Assembly (NCBI GenBank): GCA_039888615.1
Contig: JBDQQS010000012.1
Length of the DNA stretch: 64,000 nucleotides
DNA from: Flavimaribacter sp039888615
GTDB lineage: Bacteria > Pseudomonadota > Alphaproteobacteria > Rhizobiales > Rhizobiaceae
Direction: 5' to 3' (one strand)
Positions within the stretch are counted from its first letter, which is position 1; every line of letters starts with the position of its first letter. The notes below the pieces were generated by a model. That model was given only the letters and a program-made list of their open reading frames with translations, was not told the DNA's origin and did no database searches. The position numbers and the translations under genes were made by a program. Below, in pieces: positions 31,592 to 39,645 of the stretch.

Positions 31592-32062
31592 TTACGATTG
31601 CGCCTCGTAGCTCGTGAAAACTGTTCTGGACCCTTGTTCCCCGAAAAGCATGACATCATACGCTTCACGCTCGATCTCCGGTCCCATTCCAGGCGATCCA
31701 TAAGGCATGCCGGGCACCGCAAGACCAATCCCTTCGGGCTTTTCCTCAACCAGACGCCTGATATCCGCCACGGGAACATGTCCCTCGACGATATAGCCGT
31801 CGATCCTCGCTGTATGACAGGAAGCCAGATCCGTCGGCACCTCGAGATCCGCCTTGATTCTGGCGAGATCGGCGGGATGGATTTCTTCGGTTGTGACCTG
31901 AAAACCCTCGGCCTCGAGGATTTTCGCCCAGGCGGTGCAACAACCACAGCCCAGTCCTTTCACCACATGTATCGCAGGCCCGGTCGAGGCGATCGCGACA
32001 GCAGGCGTTGTAAGGATCGCGGCAATGGTTGATCCGATCAATTTACGTCGTGAGAGTTTCAT
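31592..32062 (-). CDS. DUF411 periplasmic metal-binding protein
   Basis: 156 residues from the ATG at 32062 (GAGG upstream). A Tat-like signal (KLSRRKLIGSTIAAILTTPAVAIA) leads to the DUF411 core: VVKGLGCGCCTAWAKILEAEGF with the CxCC cluster, ASCHTARIDGYIVEGHVPVADIRRLV and GLAVPGMPYGSPGM. The family is common in copper-resistance loci; the Cys/His/Met residues suggest a periplasmic copper-binding role. Confidence 0.88.
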   Translation of the reverse strand: MKLSRRKLIGSTIAAILTTPAVAIASTGPAIHVVKGLGCGCCTAWAKILEAEGFQVTTEEIHPADLARIKADLEVPTDLASCHTARIDGYIVEGHVPVADIRRLVEEKPEGIGLAVPGMPYGSPGMGPEIEREAYDVMLFGEQGSRTVFTSYEAQS

Positions 32063-32092
32063 AAGATTACCTCTTGTTGATTTACATCGCAT

Positions 32093-32542
32093 CTAGTTGG
32101 CTTTGCGGAAGTCCTGATGGCACGAAGAACAGGTTTGACCTACGGCCGCGATCTCTTCACGCAAACCGTCCGCGCCGTCGGCACTCGCCGCCTGGTCGGA
32201 TAGCGCGATCGCCGTGGCGTGCAGTTGCTCGGTCTGCTCCACGAAATCATCCCAGTTCTCCCAGATTGCGGGGAGGGCTTCGCTTGGATGACCAATGGAC
32301 CCTTCCGGAAACTTTTCCGTCAGCTCCTGCGCATGGGCCGCAATGGCCTGCGCTGCAGCCTGGGCTTTCGCGGCATCGTATTCCTCTTCTCCTCTGATCA
32401 TCGTGACGATAATTTTCATCTGGTCGGAAATATCTTTCATCATCTCCATCCGCTCCAGCACGACGCCGCTGGCGCCGCTATGCGCAAAAGCCCCCGTGAC
32501 CGCCAGAAAGCCGAGCAGTCCAGTCAATACTCTGATTTTCAT
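32093..32542 (-). CDS. Cytochrome c' (class II c-type cytochrome)
   Basis: 149 residues with a signal peptide (MKIRVLTGLLGFLAVTGAFA). The mature protein is a four-helix bundle by pattern (VVLERMEMMKDISDQMKIIVTMIRGEEEYD) ending with the haem motif CSSCHQDFR, as in cytochromes c'. It is periplasmic. In this setting it may take electrons or protect against NO or copper stress; the role in the copper operon is inferred from position. Confidence 0.88.
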   Translation of the reverse strand: MKIRVLTGLLGFLAVTGAFAHSGASGVVLERMEMMKDISDQMKIIVTMIRGEEEYDAAKAQAAAQAIAAHAQELTEKFPEGSIGHPSEALPAIWENWDDFVEQTEQLHATAIALSDQAASADGADGLREEIAAVGQTCSSCHQDFRKAN

Positions 32543-32555
32543 GTTCGATGTCCCT

Positions 32556-32852
32556 CTATTCCGGTTGTTCTCTGATCTCGACGACCGTCAGCTTTCCTTC
32601 GATACGGTCTGCAACGAACTCGATGGCGTCGCCTTCTCCGACAGCGTCAAGCATCGCGTCGTCGGCAGTGAAGAACACCATGGTCATGGCCGGCATATCG
32701 AGCGATTTGAGCTCCTCATGCACGATGGTGATATTTTTGCCTTTGGCATCGATTTTCTTGACGACCCCCTTTGTGTAGTCGGCGCTCAGTCCATTTCCTG
32801 CAAAAGCGGAAAGGATTACGGCCGACAGAAATGTCGATTTCATGATTTTCAT
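32556..32852 (-). CDS. CusF-like periplasmic copper-binding protein
   Basis: 98 residues with a signal peptide (about 1-23) and the CusF/PF11604 small beta-barrel: GVVKKIDAKGKNITIVHEELKSLDMPAMTMVFFTADDAMLDAVGEGDAIEFVAD. The Met-x-x-Met (MPAMTM) and the His before it are the usual copper(I) ligands. AGGAG precedes the ATG. It probably carries copper in the periplasm to the oxidase or to the outer-membrane channel encoded next to it. Confidence 0.85.
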   Translation of the reverse strand: MKIMKSTFLSAVILSAFAGNGLSADYTKGVVKKIDAKGKNITIVHEELKSLDMPAMTMVFFTADDAMLDAVGEGDAIEFVADRIEGKLTVVEIREQPE

Positions 32853-32885
32853 GGTTGCTTCTCCTGGTTTGTTCTCTGATGTTGG

Positions 32886-34235
32886 TTAGTCCGTATGGCC
32901 CGAAGCGTCGGTAATCCGCGTCTTGGCCGACTCCATCCGCGCGTGATCCGGCAATTCTCCGGTCCATTCCCATGCCTGCGTGCCGGGCGGGTTTTCGTAC
33001 CAGCCGGGGTCGGAATAATCGTTGGCGGAAAGACTCTCACGCACCTTGACCACCGAGAACATGCCGCCCATCTCAAGTGGTCCGAATGGTCCCCACCCGG
33101 TCATCATCGGGATGGTATTGTCCGGCAAAGGCATCTGCATCATGCCCATATCCGCCATTCCCGCCGTGCCCATGGACATGTATTCGGGCTGAACCTGCCG
33201 GATCTTGGCGGTCAGATCCTGCACGTCGGCGCCGATGAGCGTCGGGACATCGTGACCCATTGCGTTCATGGTGTGGTGAGATTTGTGGCAGTGGATTGCC
33301 CAATCCCCCTCATGGACGGCGTCGAACTCGTAGGCGCGCATGGCTCCGACCGGGATATCGATCGTCACTTCCGGCCATCGGGCTTCCGGCCTGACCCATC
33401 CTCCATCGGTGCCGGTGACTTCGAAGTCGTAGCCGTGCATGTGGATAGGATGATTTGTCATCGTGAGGTTGCCGGCCCGCACCCGCACGCGATCGTTCTT
33501 GGAAACGACCAGAGGATCGATGTCCGGAAATATGCGGCTGTTCCAGCACCACATGTTGAAATCCGTCATGGTCATGATCTTGGGCAGGTAAGAACCGGGT
33601 TCGATGTCGAACGCGTTGAGCAGGAAGCAGAAATCCCGATCGACCCGCATAAGGTCCGGATTCTTCGGGTGAACGATTAACATTCCCATCATGCCCATCG
33701 CCATCTGCACCATTTCGTCGGCGTGCGGGTGGTACATGAAGGTGCCGCTCTTCAGCAGGTCGAACTCGTAAACATAGGTCTTTCCGGGGGGGATAGCCGG
33801 ATGGCTCAAGCCTCCCACGCCGTCCATGCCCGACGGCAGGATCATGCCGTGCCAGTGGACGGAGGTATGTTCCGGTAAACGGTTGGTGACGAATATCCGG
33901 ACCCGGTCTCCCTCGACGGCCTCGATGGTCGGTCCGGTGGATTGGCCGTTATAGCCCCAGAGATTGGCGACCATGCCTTCCGCCAGTTCCCTTTCGACGG
34001 GTTCGGCGACGAGATGGAACTCCTTGACGCCGCCATTCATTCGAAAAGGCAGGGTCCAGCCATTCAGAGTGACGACCGGTTGATAATCGGGGCCGCTTTC
34101 GGGATGTTGCGGAGGTTGTGTCGCTGCGTTGTCTGCGACCGCTGCCTCGGGCAGCCCCATGTTGGATGTTTTCGCCCAGGCGGTAGTTGAGGCGAAGGCG
34201 GCGCTTGCGCCGATGAGTTGACGTCGGTTCATCAT
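32886..34235 (-). CDS. Multicopper oxidase (copper-oxidase type)
   Basis: 449 residues from the double ATG at 34235. A Tat signal (MNRRQLIGASAAFASTTAWA) fits export of a folded copper enzyme. All four copper motifs are present in order: SVHWHGM, FMYHPHADE, NHPIHMHGYDF and AIHCHKSHHTMNAMG. A Met-rich stretch (MSMGTAGMADMGMMQMPLPD) lies near the C-terminus, as in CueO/CopA-type enzymes that oxidise Cu(I). Periplasmic; central enzyme of the copper operon. Confidence 0.92.
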   Translation of the reverse strand: MMNRRQLIGASAAFASTTAWAKTSNMGLPEAAVADNAATQPPQHPESGPDYQPVVTLNGWTLPFRMNGGVKEFHLVAEPVERELAEGMVANLWGYNGQSTGPTIEAVEGDRVRIFVTNRLPEHTSVHWHGMILPSGMDGVGGLSHPAIPPGKTYVYEFDLLKSGTFMYHPHADEMVQMAMGMMGMLIVHPKNPDLMRVDRDFCFLLNAFDIEPGSYLPKIMTMTDFNMWCWNSRIFPDIDPLVVSKNDRVRVRAGNLTMTNHPIHMHGYDFEVTGTDGGWVRPEARWPEVTIDIPVGAMRAYEFDAVHEGDWAIHCHKSHHTMNAMGHDVPTLIGADVQDLTAKIRQVQPEYMSMGTAGMADMGMMQMPLPDNTIPMMTGWGPFGPLEMGGMFSVVKVRESLSANDYSDPGWYENPPGTQAWEWTGELPDHARMESAKTRITDASGHTD

Positions 34236-34249
34236 CTGCGATTTTCCTT

Positions 34250-35707
34250 TCAATGTCCGCCGTTGCCGGCGTTGGACACCATTTCCTGGTCATTGCCGTC
34301 GTCCGGGGTCAGGCCCGGACCGAAAATAGCCGCATTCATGTTTGCGTCAGCCAGCCAGAATGCTCTCTTGGCGTCGACCGAGAGCAGAACGCTGCCGATT
34401 CTCGATCGTGTGTCGGCAAGCAGTTCGAAGGGGCTGCCGATCATTCCGTTGTAGTTGAGAAGCGCCTCTTCCTCGATGAGGACCCGCAGTGGCAGCACGT
34501 TCCTGGAATAGTGCCGAGCGATATCGTGCGTGGCGTGATAGGTGGTATAGGCCGACCTTGCCTCTGAGCGTACATTGACGGCCTTTTCGGCCAACCTGTT
34601 CGCATCGCGCATGTAGGCCATCTCCGCCTTGCGCAGTCGCGCCTTGCCGCTGTCGAAGATGGGTATGGTGAATTCCAGCTCGACTTGCGGGGTCGTTTTT
34701 GTTTTGACCCGTTCGTCTTCCAGCTCGCGCTCCGTTTCGAAGCCGCCGATGACTTCGAGGTCGGTCAAATAACGGGTCGCCTCTGTCAGGCCGTAGGAGA
34801 GCGCCGTGGATTCCAGCTGCAACCTGGCCACCTGTAGATCCGCGCGCGAGAGCAGTGCCTTTTGTTCGACGTCGCGTTTGACTGTGACCGACCCGGGGAG
34901 GTCCGGAAGCTTGTCCGGAACGAAATATTTGGTGTCGGCGCCCCAGAGACCCATGAGGCGGGTGAGCCTTTCCTTTGCATTCCTTGCAGCAAGCACCGCC
35001 TCCGCCTTCTGGCCGGTCAGCTCGGCATAGAAAACGTGCTCCCGAGCCTGCCCCATCTTGTTCAGGGCGCCCGTTTCCCCCAGTTTTTCAGCGAGCTCCG
35101 AAGCGGCGTCCGCCGCTTTCAGCGCCTGATTTAGATAGTAGACACGCTCGAAGGCGGACACCGCATCGATCCAGGCGCGACGCGTTTCGTTTGCCAGGCT
35201 TAAGGTATCCACCACGGCCTCCATTTGCGTTTGCCGAAACTGTGCTTCCGCTACTGCGACGCGCTTGTTCCGTGTGACGAGTGATACGATGTTTGCTGCG
35301 ACGACCGCCTCGATGGCCCTGTAGGCGCCAAGTTCAGGACTTCCTATTCCCAGCGTTCCGATTGAGACGACAGGGTTCTCCAGCAGGCTTTGCTGCCAGA
35401 CCTCCGCGCTCGCCATTCCCAGATCCGCGTAGGACGCCTGGAGGCCGCGATTGTTGTAGAGGGCGACCTGAACCGCGGTCTCTGCGGTAATGGTTTTCCC
35501 GTAGACCATGGCGCGGACGACATCAGCGGCCTGCTGTGCCTGCTCGCGGCCCTGTATCCAAACGGTCTGCTTGTCGAGAATCGATACGGATTTGACGGAA
35601 ACCGCCGCAAAGCCGGCATCGGACTGCGCATAGTCCTCAGTTCCAATCGTGCTGCAGCCGGCCAGCGAAACCAACGCCAACACCGCGATTGACGTACGGC
35701 CAATCAT
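34250..35707 (-). CDS. TolC-family outer-membrane efflux lipoprotein
   Basis: 485 residues from the ATG at 35707, which overlaps the upstream stop. The N-terminus is a lipoprotein signal (LALVSLAGCSTIG). Long coiled helices with the outer-membrane efflux pattern follow (TVQVALYNNRGLQASYADLGMASAEVWQQSLLENP, then the repeat around QVARLQLESTALSYGLTEATRY). This is the outer-membrane channel of an RND-type system, but no RND pump or membrane-fusion protein is encoded nearby. Confidence 0.88.
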   Translation of the reverse strand: MIGRTSIAVLALVSLAGCSTIGTEDYAQSDAGFAAVSVKSVSILDKQTVWIQGREQAQQAADVVRAMVYGKTITAETAVQVALYNNRGLQASYADLGMASAEVWQQSLLENPVVSIGTLGIGSPELGAYRAIEAVVAANIVSLVTRNKRVAVAEAQFRQTQMEAVVDTLSLANETRRAWIDAVSAFERVYYLNQALKAADAASELAEKLGETGALNKMGQAREHVFYAELTGQKAEAVLAARNAKERLTRLMGLWGADTKYFVPDKLPDLPGSVTVKRDVEQKALLSRADLQVARLQLESTALSYGLTEATRYLTDLEVIGGFETERELEDERVKTKTTPQVELEFTIPIFDSGKARLRKAEMAYMRDANRLAEKAVNVRSEARSAYTTYHATHDIARHYSRNVLPLRVLIEEEALLNYNGMIGSPFELLADTRSRIGSVLLSVDAKRAFWLADANMNAAIFGPGLTPDDGNDQEMVSNAGNGGH

Positions 35708-35925
35708 GAACCGGCTCCGTCGCCGGAGTTTTCGTTCAGTTGGCGCCACGATCCGGGTTCGACCGGCCGGCGAGGCGTAAATCCCGCCACAACGGAGCTA
35801 TAGGAAGGATCCGGGATGTGCGCATAGGCGTCATCCGGCGAGATATCCGCCAATACGTCGGCTGGCGGTGTGGACGCGCATCCGGCAAGAAACGCCAGAG
35901 CTACGACGAGAGTCAGTTCTTTCAT
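35704..35925 (-). CDS. Small lipoprotein in the copper operon
   Basis: 73 residues with a lipobox (VVALAFLAGCAS) and a Pro-rich mature part. Its stop overlaps the TolC-like start by four bases. Similar short lipoproteins accompany TolC-like genes in copper loci; function unknown. Confidence 0.7.
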   Translation of the reverse strand: MKELTLVVALAFLAGCASTPPADVLADISPDDAYAHIPDPSYSSVVAGFTPRRPVEPGSWRQLNENSGDGAGS

Positions 35926-35997
35926 TTAAGCACTCCTGAACAGGTCAGATTGCGCTTGCGATCGGCAAGCGGCCTATCAATCAATGAATCTGTCTGT

Positions 35998-36363
35998 TCA
36001 GGATTTTGGTGGTCGCTGGGGCAATGTCGGACTGGAACTGATCAGAGCCGACTGAGCGCGCTTATCGTAATCATCAGTCATACGATAGGCTTGGAGGGAC
36101 GGCGCGCCGAACAGCACGGCTCCCGTGCAGAATGTCGAGCAGGCATTGCACATGTCCTGGTCGAGCGGCGCGTCGTCCGGAGACACATCATTGGCCATGG
36201 ACAGATGGCCGTGGTGCCCAGCAGCATGATCCGCATGGGTCTGCACGGTTTCCAATTCGGACAGCAGCGGAATGATCGCTTCACAAGAGGCGAGGACAGG
36301 CGTTGACGGCAACAGGAACACCGTCAGCAGCAATAGGCGGACGATCCTCTGTAATGTTCGCAT
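35998..36363 (-). CDS. Small exported His/Cys-rich protein, first gene of the copper operon
   Basis: 121 residues from the ATG at 36363, seven bases after AAGG. A hydrophobic signal (LQRIVRLLLLTVFLLPSTPVLA) precedes a segment with clustered metal ligands: THADHAAGHHGHLSMAND and DMCNACSTFC. The longer frame to 36489 runs through the promoter and is rejected. It is probably a periplasmic metal-binding protein; I do not recognise the family with certainty. Confidence 0.65.
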   Translation of the reverse strand: MRTLQRIVRLLLLTVFLLPSTPVLASCEAIIPLLSELETVQTHADHAAGHHGHLSMANDVSPDDAPLDQDMCNACSTFCTGAVLFGAPSLQAYRMTDDYDKRAQSALISSSPTLPQRPPKS

Positions 36364-36450
36364 CTGAACCTTAGTAAAGCACATAAGTGATACACAATGA
36401 TAAGTGTGTGTTGTGATCAAGGGGTGATCCGTACGATCACGGAATGATGA

Positions 36451-36627
36451 TGTGTTAATGCTTCCATCTACTGGAAGGTCAAGGGCCATCAGACCGAAAT
36501 TTTATCGGATGTGCGCCAGGGCGCAACACACGCTCACATCTATTTGGATTGGATCCAGGCGAAATATCCCAATCGTATTCTTAGGATCAGACAGCGGGCG
36601 AGGATTATTCAGGAGCGGCTTCCATAG
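36451..36627 (+). pseudogene. Possible truncated reading frame near the right island end
   Basis: A frame open from a stop at 36448-36450 reads SIYWKVKGHQTEILSDVRQG and AHIYLDWIQAKYPNRILRIRQRARIIQERLP before TAG. It looks protein-like but has no N-terminus or usual start. It may be a leftover of an interrupted gene. It overlaps the copper promoter. Low confidence. Confidence 0.25.
36452..36482 (-). promoter_or_regulatory. CueR/MerR-type copper-responsive promoter
   Basis: On the minus strand TTGACC (36482-36477), a 19-bp spacer and TAACAC (36457-36452) form a promoter with the overlong spacer that MerR-family activators need. The spacer holds the inverted repeat CTTCC-N7-GGAAG. This is nearly the layout of the E. 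coli copA promoter. It faces the eight copper genes. No MerR-family gene is in the window. Confidence 0.75.
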
Positions 36628-36643
36628 ATTTGCTTTTTTAAAC

Positions 36644-36662
36644 GGTGACTACATGGTGACTA
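36644..36662 (+). repeat. 19-bp arm-type site near the right island end
   Basis: Identical to 507-525, same orientation, 64 bp inside the right repeat. See the left copy for the reasoning. Confidence 0.55.
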
Positions 36663-36726
36663 CACGATGCATGACGATATCTGTCCGCAAATGCAGCAGG
36701 CCGCAAAGTATCTGATTATAAAGAAG

Positions 36727-36781
36727 AAATTGGAGCGGGCGATGAGATTCGAACTCACGACCCCAACCTTGGCAAGGTTGT
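36727..36781. repeat. Right attachment site inside tRNA-Gly (55-bp direct repeat)
   Basis: Identical to 351-405. It covers the 3' two thirds of the tRNA-Gly gene plus four bases past the CCA. Recombination here keeps the tRNA intact. Confidence 0.9.
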
Positions 36782-36805
36782 GCTCTACCCCTGAGCTACG
36801 CCCGC
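36731..36805 (-). tRNA. tRNA-Gly (anticodon GCC), island insertion site
   Basis: On the minus strand the acceptor arms GCGGGCG/CGCCCGC pair perfectly, with a D arm GTAGCTCAGGGGTAGAGCAC, anticodon loop TTGCCAA giving GCC, T loop GTTCGAATC, discriminator T and encoded CCA. The coordinates include the CCA. Confidence 0.97.
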
Positions 36806-36998
36806 TTGGCTTCGTCGCGACCGCGTAAAACGCTGCGACCGGGTCACGCCGCAATTTCTTGCGACCGGCGCTATATGGCGCAAGCCTTCGCCAAATGCAA
36901 CAGGAAAATGAAACATCGCTGCGCTCTGTCGGGTGGTTGCGCTCGGCCGCCGTCGCGCCTATCTACACAGCCGTCAGATCCTTGAGCGGAGGTTAGAA

Positions 36999-37508
36999 AT
37001 GTCGGCGGAAGCCAAGCCGAAAACGTCGGACGACCTGTTTGCATATCTCGACAGTCTCGACATCTCCCATCGCACGCTCGAACATGCGCCGGTCTTCACC
37101 GTCGCCGAATCGAAGACAGTAAAGATGGAGTTGCCGGGCGGCGACACCAAGAACCTGTTTCTGAAGGACAAAAAGGGCCGCTACTTCCTCGTCACGGCCC
37201 TGCAGGACGCCGAAATCGATCTGAAGACGATCCACACGCTGATCGGCGCGAAGGGCCGGGTCTCCTTCGGTAACGCGGACAAGCTCATGGAGTATCTTGG
37301 CGTTGTTCCCGGATCGGTGACTGCGTTCGGCGCAATCAACGACGACGCCGGTCAGGTCCAGGTAGTGCTCGACAGTTCGCTGATGGAGCATGACATGATC
37401 AACGCGCATCCGCTGAGGAACGACGCGACCACCACGATCGCCCGCGACGACCTCGTGCGTTTTCTCGAATCGACCGGGCACAGTCCGCTTATTGTCGCGG
37501 TTTCCTGA
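36999..37508 (+). CDS. YbaK/ProX-family aminoacyl-tRNA deacylase
   Basis: 169 residues from the ATG at 36999 (GGAGG upstream). YbaK fold features: DSLDISHRTLEHAPVFTVAESKTVKMELPGGDTKNLFLKDKKGRYFLVTAL with the conserved Lys of the KNLFL motif, and VVPGSVTAFGAINDD. Proteins of this type hydrolyse mischarged Ala-tRNA(Pro) (ProXp-ala). First core gene to the right of the tRNA. Confidence 0.88.
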   Translation: MSAEAKPKTSDDLFAYLDSLDISHRTLEHAPVFTVAESKTVKMELPGGDTKNLFLKDKKGRYFLVTALQDAEIDLKTIHTLIGAKGRVSFGNADKLMEYLGVVPGSVTAFGAINDDAGQVQVVLDSSLMEHDMINAHPLRNDATTTIARDDLVRFLESTGHSPLIVAVS

Positions 37509-37660
37509 AAAAGCTTGCGAAACACGGGCTTCGGGCGGCATAAGAGATCACGAGAACAGCGAGCCGGACAAGCGATCGGACCAATACCGGGAATGCGTAT
37601 CCCGCCAATTTGATACGACGCGCAACCGGCGACCCGGACATATAGACACCGGAGGACACA

Positions 37661-38644
37661 ATGCAGAATGGTGACAATCCCTATGGCGGCTCGATGGGCG
37701 GCCAAATGAGCGGAACGGTGAATTTCGACGCGGACGGCGCCGTGCAGCAGTCGCCTGCGGGCGGAGGCGCCCTGATCAAGGATACGACCACGGCCGCTTT
37801 TCGCGATGACGTAATCGGCGAATCGGAAACCCAGCCGGTGCTCGTCGACTTCTGGGCGCCGTGGTGTGGTCCGTGCAAACAGCTTGGCCCGATCATCGAG
37901 AAGGTGGTTCAGAGTTTCGGCGGCGCCGTCAAACTCGTCAAGATGAACATCGACGAGCACCCGGCGATTCCCGGACAGATGGGCATCCAGTCCATTCCGG
38001 CCGTTGTTGCCTTCGCGGGCGGCAAGCCGGTGGACGCCTTCATGGGCGCCGTGCCGGAAAGCCAGATACGTCAGTTCATCGAGAAGCAAATACAGGAGCA
38101 TGGCGGCGGCGGAGGGCCAGACCTCGAAGCCATCCTGGAACAGGGCCGCGCGGCGCTGGAAGCTGGCGACGTCAACGCCGCCGCCCAGGTCTTCGGCGCC
38201 GTTTTGCAGCAGGAGCCGGAGAACGCCAGGGCGCTCGCCGGCATGATGGAATGCCTGATCGCCACCGGTCAGAAAGACCGCGCGAAGGCCATGCTCGAGG
38301 ATCTGACGGACGAACAGAAAGAGACGCCGGAAATTGCGGCGATCGTCGCTCGTTTCAAACTGGAAGAGGAAGTGGCGAGCCTTGGCGAGCCGACGGCGCT
38401 TCAAGCCCGTCTCGACGCCGACCCGAACGATCATCAGGCGCGTTTCGACATGGCCAAGATCCTTAATATTCAAGGCGAACGCGAACAGGCCGCGGATTTT
38501 CTGTTGCATATCATGAAGGTCGATCGCGCCTGGCAGGATGACGGCGCGCGCAAGCAGTTGCTTACTTTCTTCGAGGCGTGGGGGCCGACCGATCCGGCGA
38601 CGCTCGCCGCCCGGCGCAAACTGTCGTCGCTGATGTTCTCGTGA
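37661..38644 (+). CDS. Thioredoxin-TPR co-chaperone (YbbN-like)
   Basis: 327 residues, GGAGG before the ATG. An N-terminal extension rich in Gly is followed by a thioredoxin domain (about 38-145) with WAPWCGPCKQ at 67-74 and IQSIPAVVAF. The C-terminal 180 residues are TPR-like helices (ALEAGDVNAAAQVFGAVLQQEPENARALAGMMECL). Cytoplasmic; resembles E. coli CnoX/YbbN, a holdase working with DnaK/GroEL, which retains or lacks CxxC in different species. Confidence 0.9.
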   Translation: MQNGDNPYGGSMGGQMSGTVNFDADGAVQQSPAGGGALIKDTTTAAFRDDVIGESETQPVLVDFWAPWCGPCKQLGPIIEKVVQSFGGAVKLVKMNIDEHPAIPGQMGIQSIPAVVAFAGGKPVDAFMGAVPESQIRQFIEKQIQEHGGGGGPDLEAILEQGRAALEAGDVNAAAQVFGAVLQQEPENARALAGMMECLIATGQKDRAKAMLEDLTDEQKETPEIAAIVARFKLEEEVASLGEPTALQARLDADPNDHQARFDMAKILNIQGEREQAADFLLHIMKVDRAWQDDGARKQLLTFFEAWGPTDPATLAARRKLSSLMFS

Positions 38645-38756
38645 GGCTCGCCCCGCGCCCCTTGAGAATTGCGCGGTAAGAGCCACATTGTTTTAATATC
38701 TTGCGGTCGCCCGGAAAGCCCGGCGCGACCGTCTTGAAGAAAATCCAGAGGATGTA

Positions 38757-39431
38757 TTGCGGGCAGGCAACAGACATTACCGGACGGAAAAGGATCTCCC
38801 CGAAACGGTTTCGCTGTTCCCGTTGTCAGGAGCCTTGTTGCTCCCCTGCGGTCAGATGCCACTCAACATATTCGAACCGCGCTACCTTTCCATGATCGAC
38901 GACGCTCTGGCGAGCGATCGGCTGATTGCGATCATCCAGCCGCGTTTCGATATCGAAGGCGATGTCGATCGCATGGAGCATCCGCCCCTGTGCACAGTCG
39001 GCACGATTGGGCGCATAACGTCTTTCACGGAAACCGGAGACGGCCGCTACATCATGTCGTTGATAGGCGTTTGCCGCTTTCGCCTGCTTGAGGAAACAGC
39101 GAGCAGGAAAGTCTATCGGCGTGGCCGGATCGCGCCGTTTATTGGCGACCTGGCCGATGACGCTGGCGCAGACGACGTGGATCGCAAGGCTCTGCTCCAC
39201 ACCTTCAAAACCTATCTCGAGGCAAACCAGCTCGAGGCCGATTGGGAAAGCGTTAAGCAGGCGAGCAACACGACGCTGGTCAACACCATGTCGATGATGG
39301 CGCCCTACGGACCCGCCGAGAAACAGGCGCTTCTGGAAGCGCCCGATCTGAAGACGCGGGCGGAAACGCTGATCGCCATGACAGAAATCGCGCTCGCGCG
39401 CGACGGCGACGACGAAACCCTGTTGCAGTAG
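38757..39431 (+). CDS. LON peptidase substrate-binding domain protein
   Basis: 224 residues from a TTG at 38757 with AGAGGA just upstream. VSLFPLSGALLLPCGQMPLNIFEPRYLSMIDDAL and LCTVGTIGRITSFTETGDGRYIMSLIGVCRFRLLEE are the N-terminal domain of Lon without the ATPase or protease. The stand-alone form sits beside thioredoxin and Trm112 genes in many rhizobia. Role unknown, possibly protein quality control. Confidence 0.88.
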   Translation: MRAGNRHYRTEKDLPETVSLFPLSGALLLPCGQMPLNIFEPRYLSMIDDALASDRLIAIIQPRFDIEGDVDRMEHPPLCTVGTIGRITSFTETGDGRYIMSLIGVCRFRLLEETASRKVYRRGRIAPFIGDLADDAGADDVDRKALLHTFKTYLEANQLEADWESVKQASNTTLVNTMSMMAPYGPAEKQALLEAPDLKTRAETLIAMTEIALARDGDDETLLQ

Positions 39432-39432
39432 G

Positions 39433-39645
39433 ATGAACGAGGCGATGAGCGACGAGGATGATGATCAGGAGATTGATCGCAAGCTTCTCGATATTCTCGT
39501 CTGTCCGTTGACCAAGGGACCGCTTCGTTATGACCGCGATGCGGCGGAGCTTGTGTCCGAAAAGGCGAAACTCGCCTATCCCGTGCGAGACGGAATACCA
39601 ATCATGCTTCCCTCCGAGGCGCGTCAACTCGAGGACGAAAAGTGA
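39433..39645 (+). CDS. Trm112-family protein
   Basis: 70 residues (66 if the ATG at 39445 is used). LLDILVCPLTKGPLRYDRDAAELVSEKAKLAYPVRDGIPIMLPSEAR is the compact Trm112/YcaR pattern with only one cysteine, so it does not bind zinc as the eukaryotic form does. Such proteins partner with methyltransferases. The stop overlaps the next start by four bases. Confidence 0.88.
   Translation: MNEAMSDEDDDQEIDRKLLDILVCPLTKGPLRYDRDAAELVSEKAKLAYPVRDGIPIMLPSEARQLEDEK

Larger units (their letters stand above)
351..36781. mobile_element. tRNA-Gly-integrated genomic island with phage-like genes, catabolic cargo and copper cargo (36.4 kb)
   Basis: The element is bounded by perfect 55-bp direct repeats (351-405 and 36727-36781) that include the 3' part of tRNA-Gly(GCC). 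It carries a tyrosine recombinase beside the left repeat and many phage-type small genes. There is no portal, capsid, large terminase or conjugation gene, so it is not a complete prophage or ICE. It may be a degraded prophage that took up cargo, or a phage-satellite-like island. The boundaries are seen directly; mobility is inferred. Confidence 0.85.

Noticed and set aside
35998..36489. A longer start (36489) for the first copper gene
   Set aside because: The extra codons cover the MerR-type promoter; the ATG at 36363 has a ribosome site and a signal peptide directly after.
351..36781. A complete inducible prophage
   Set aside because: No capsid, portal, tail tube or large terminase genes are found, and over 14 kb is metabolic or copper cargo.
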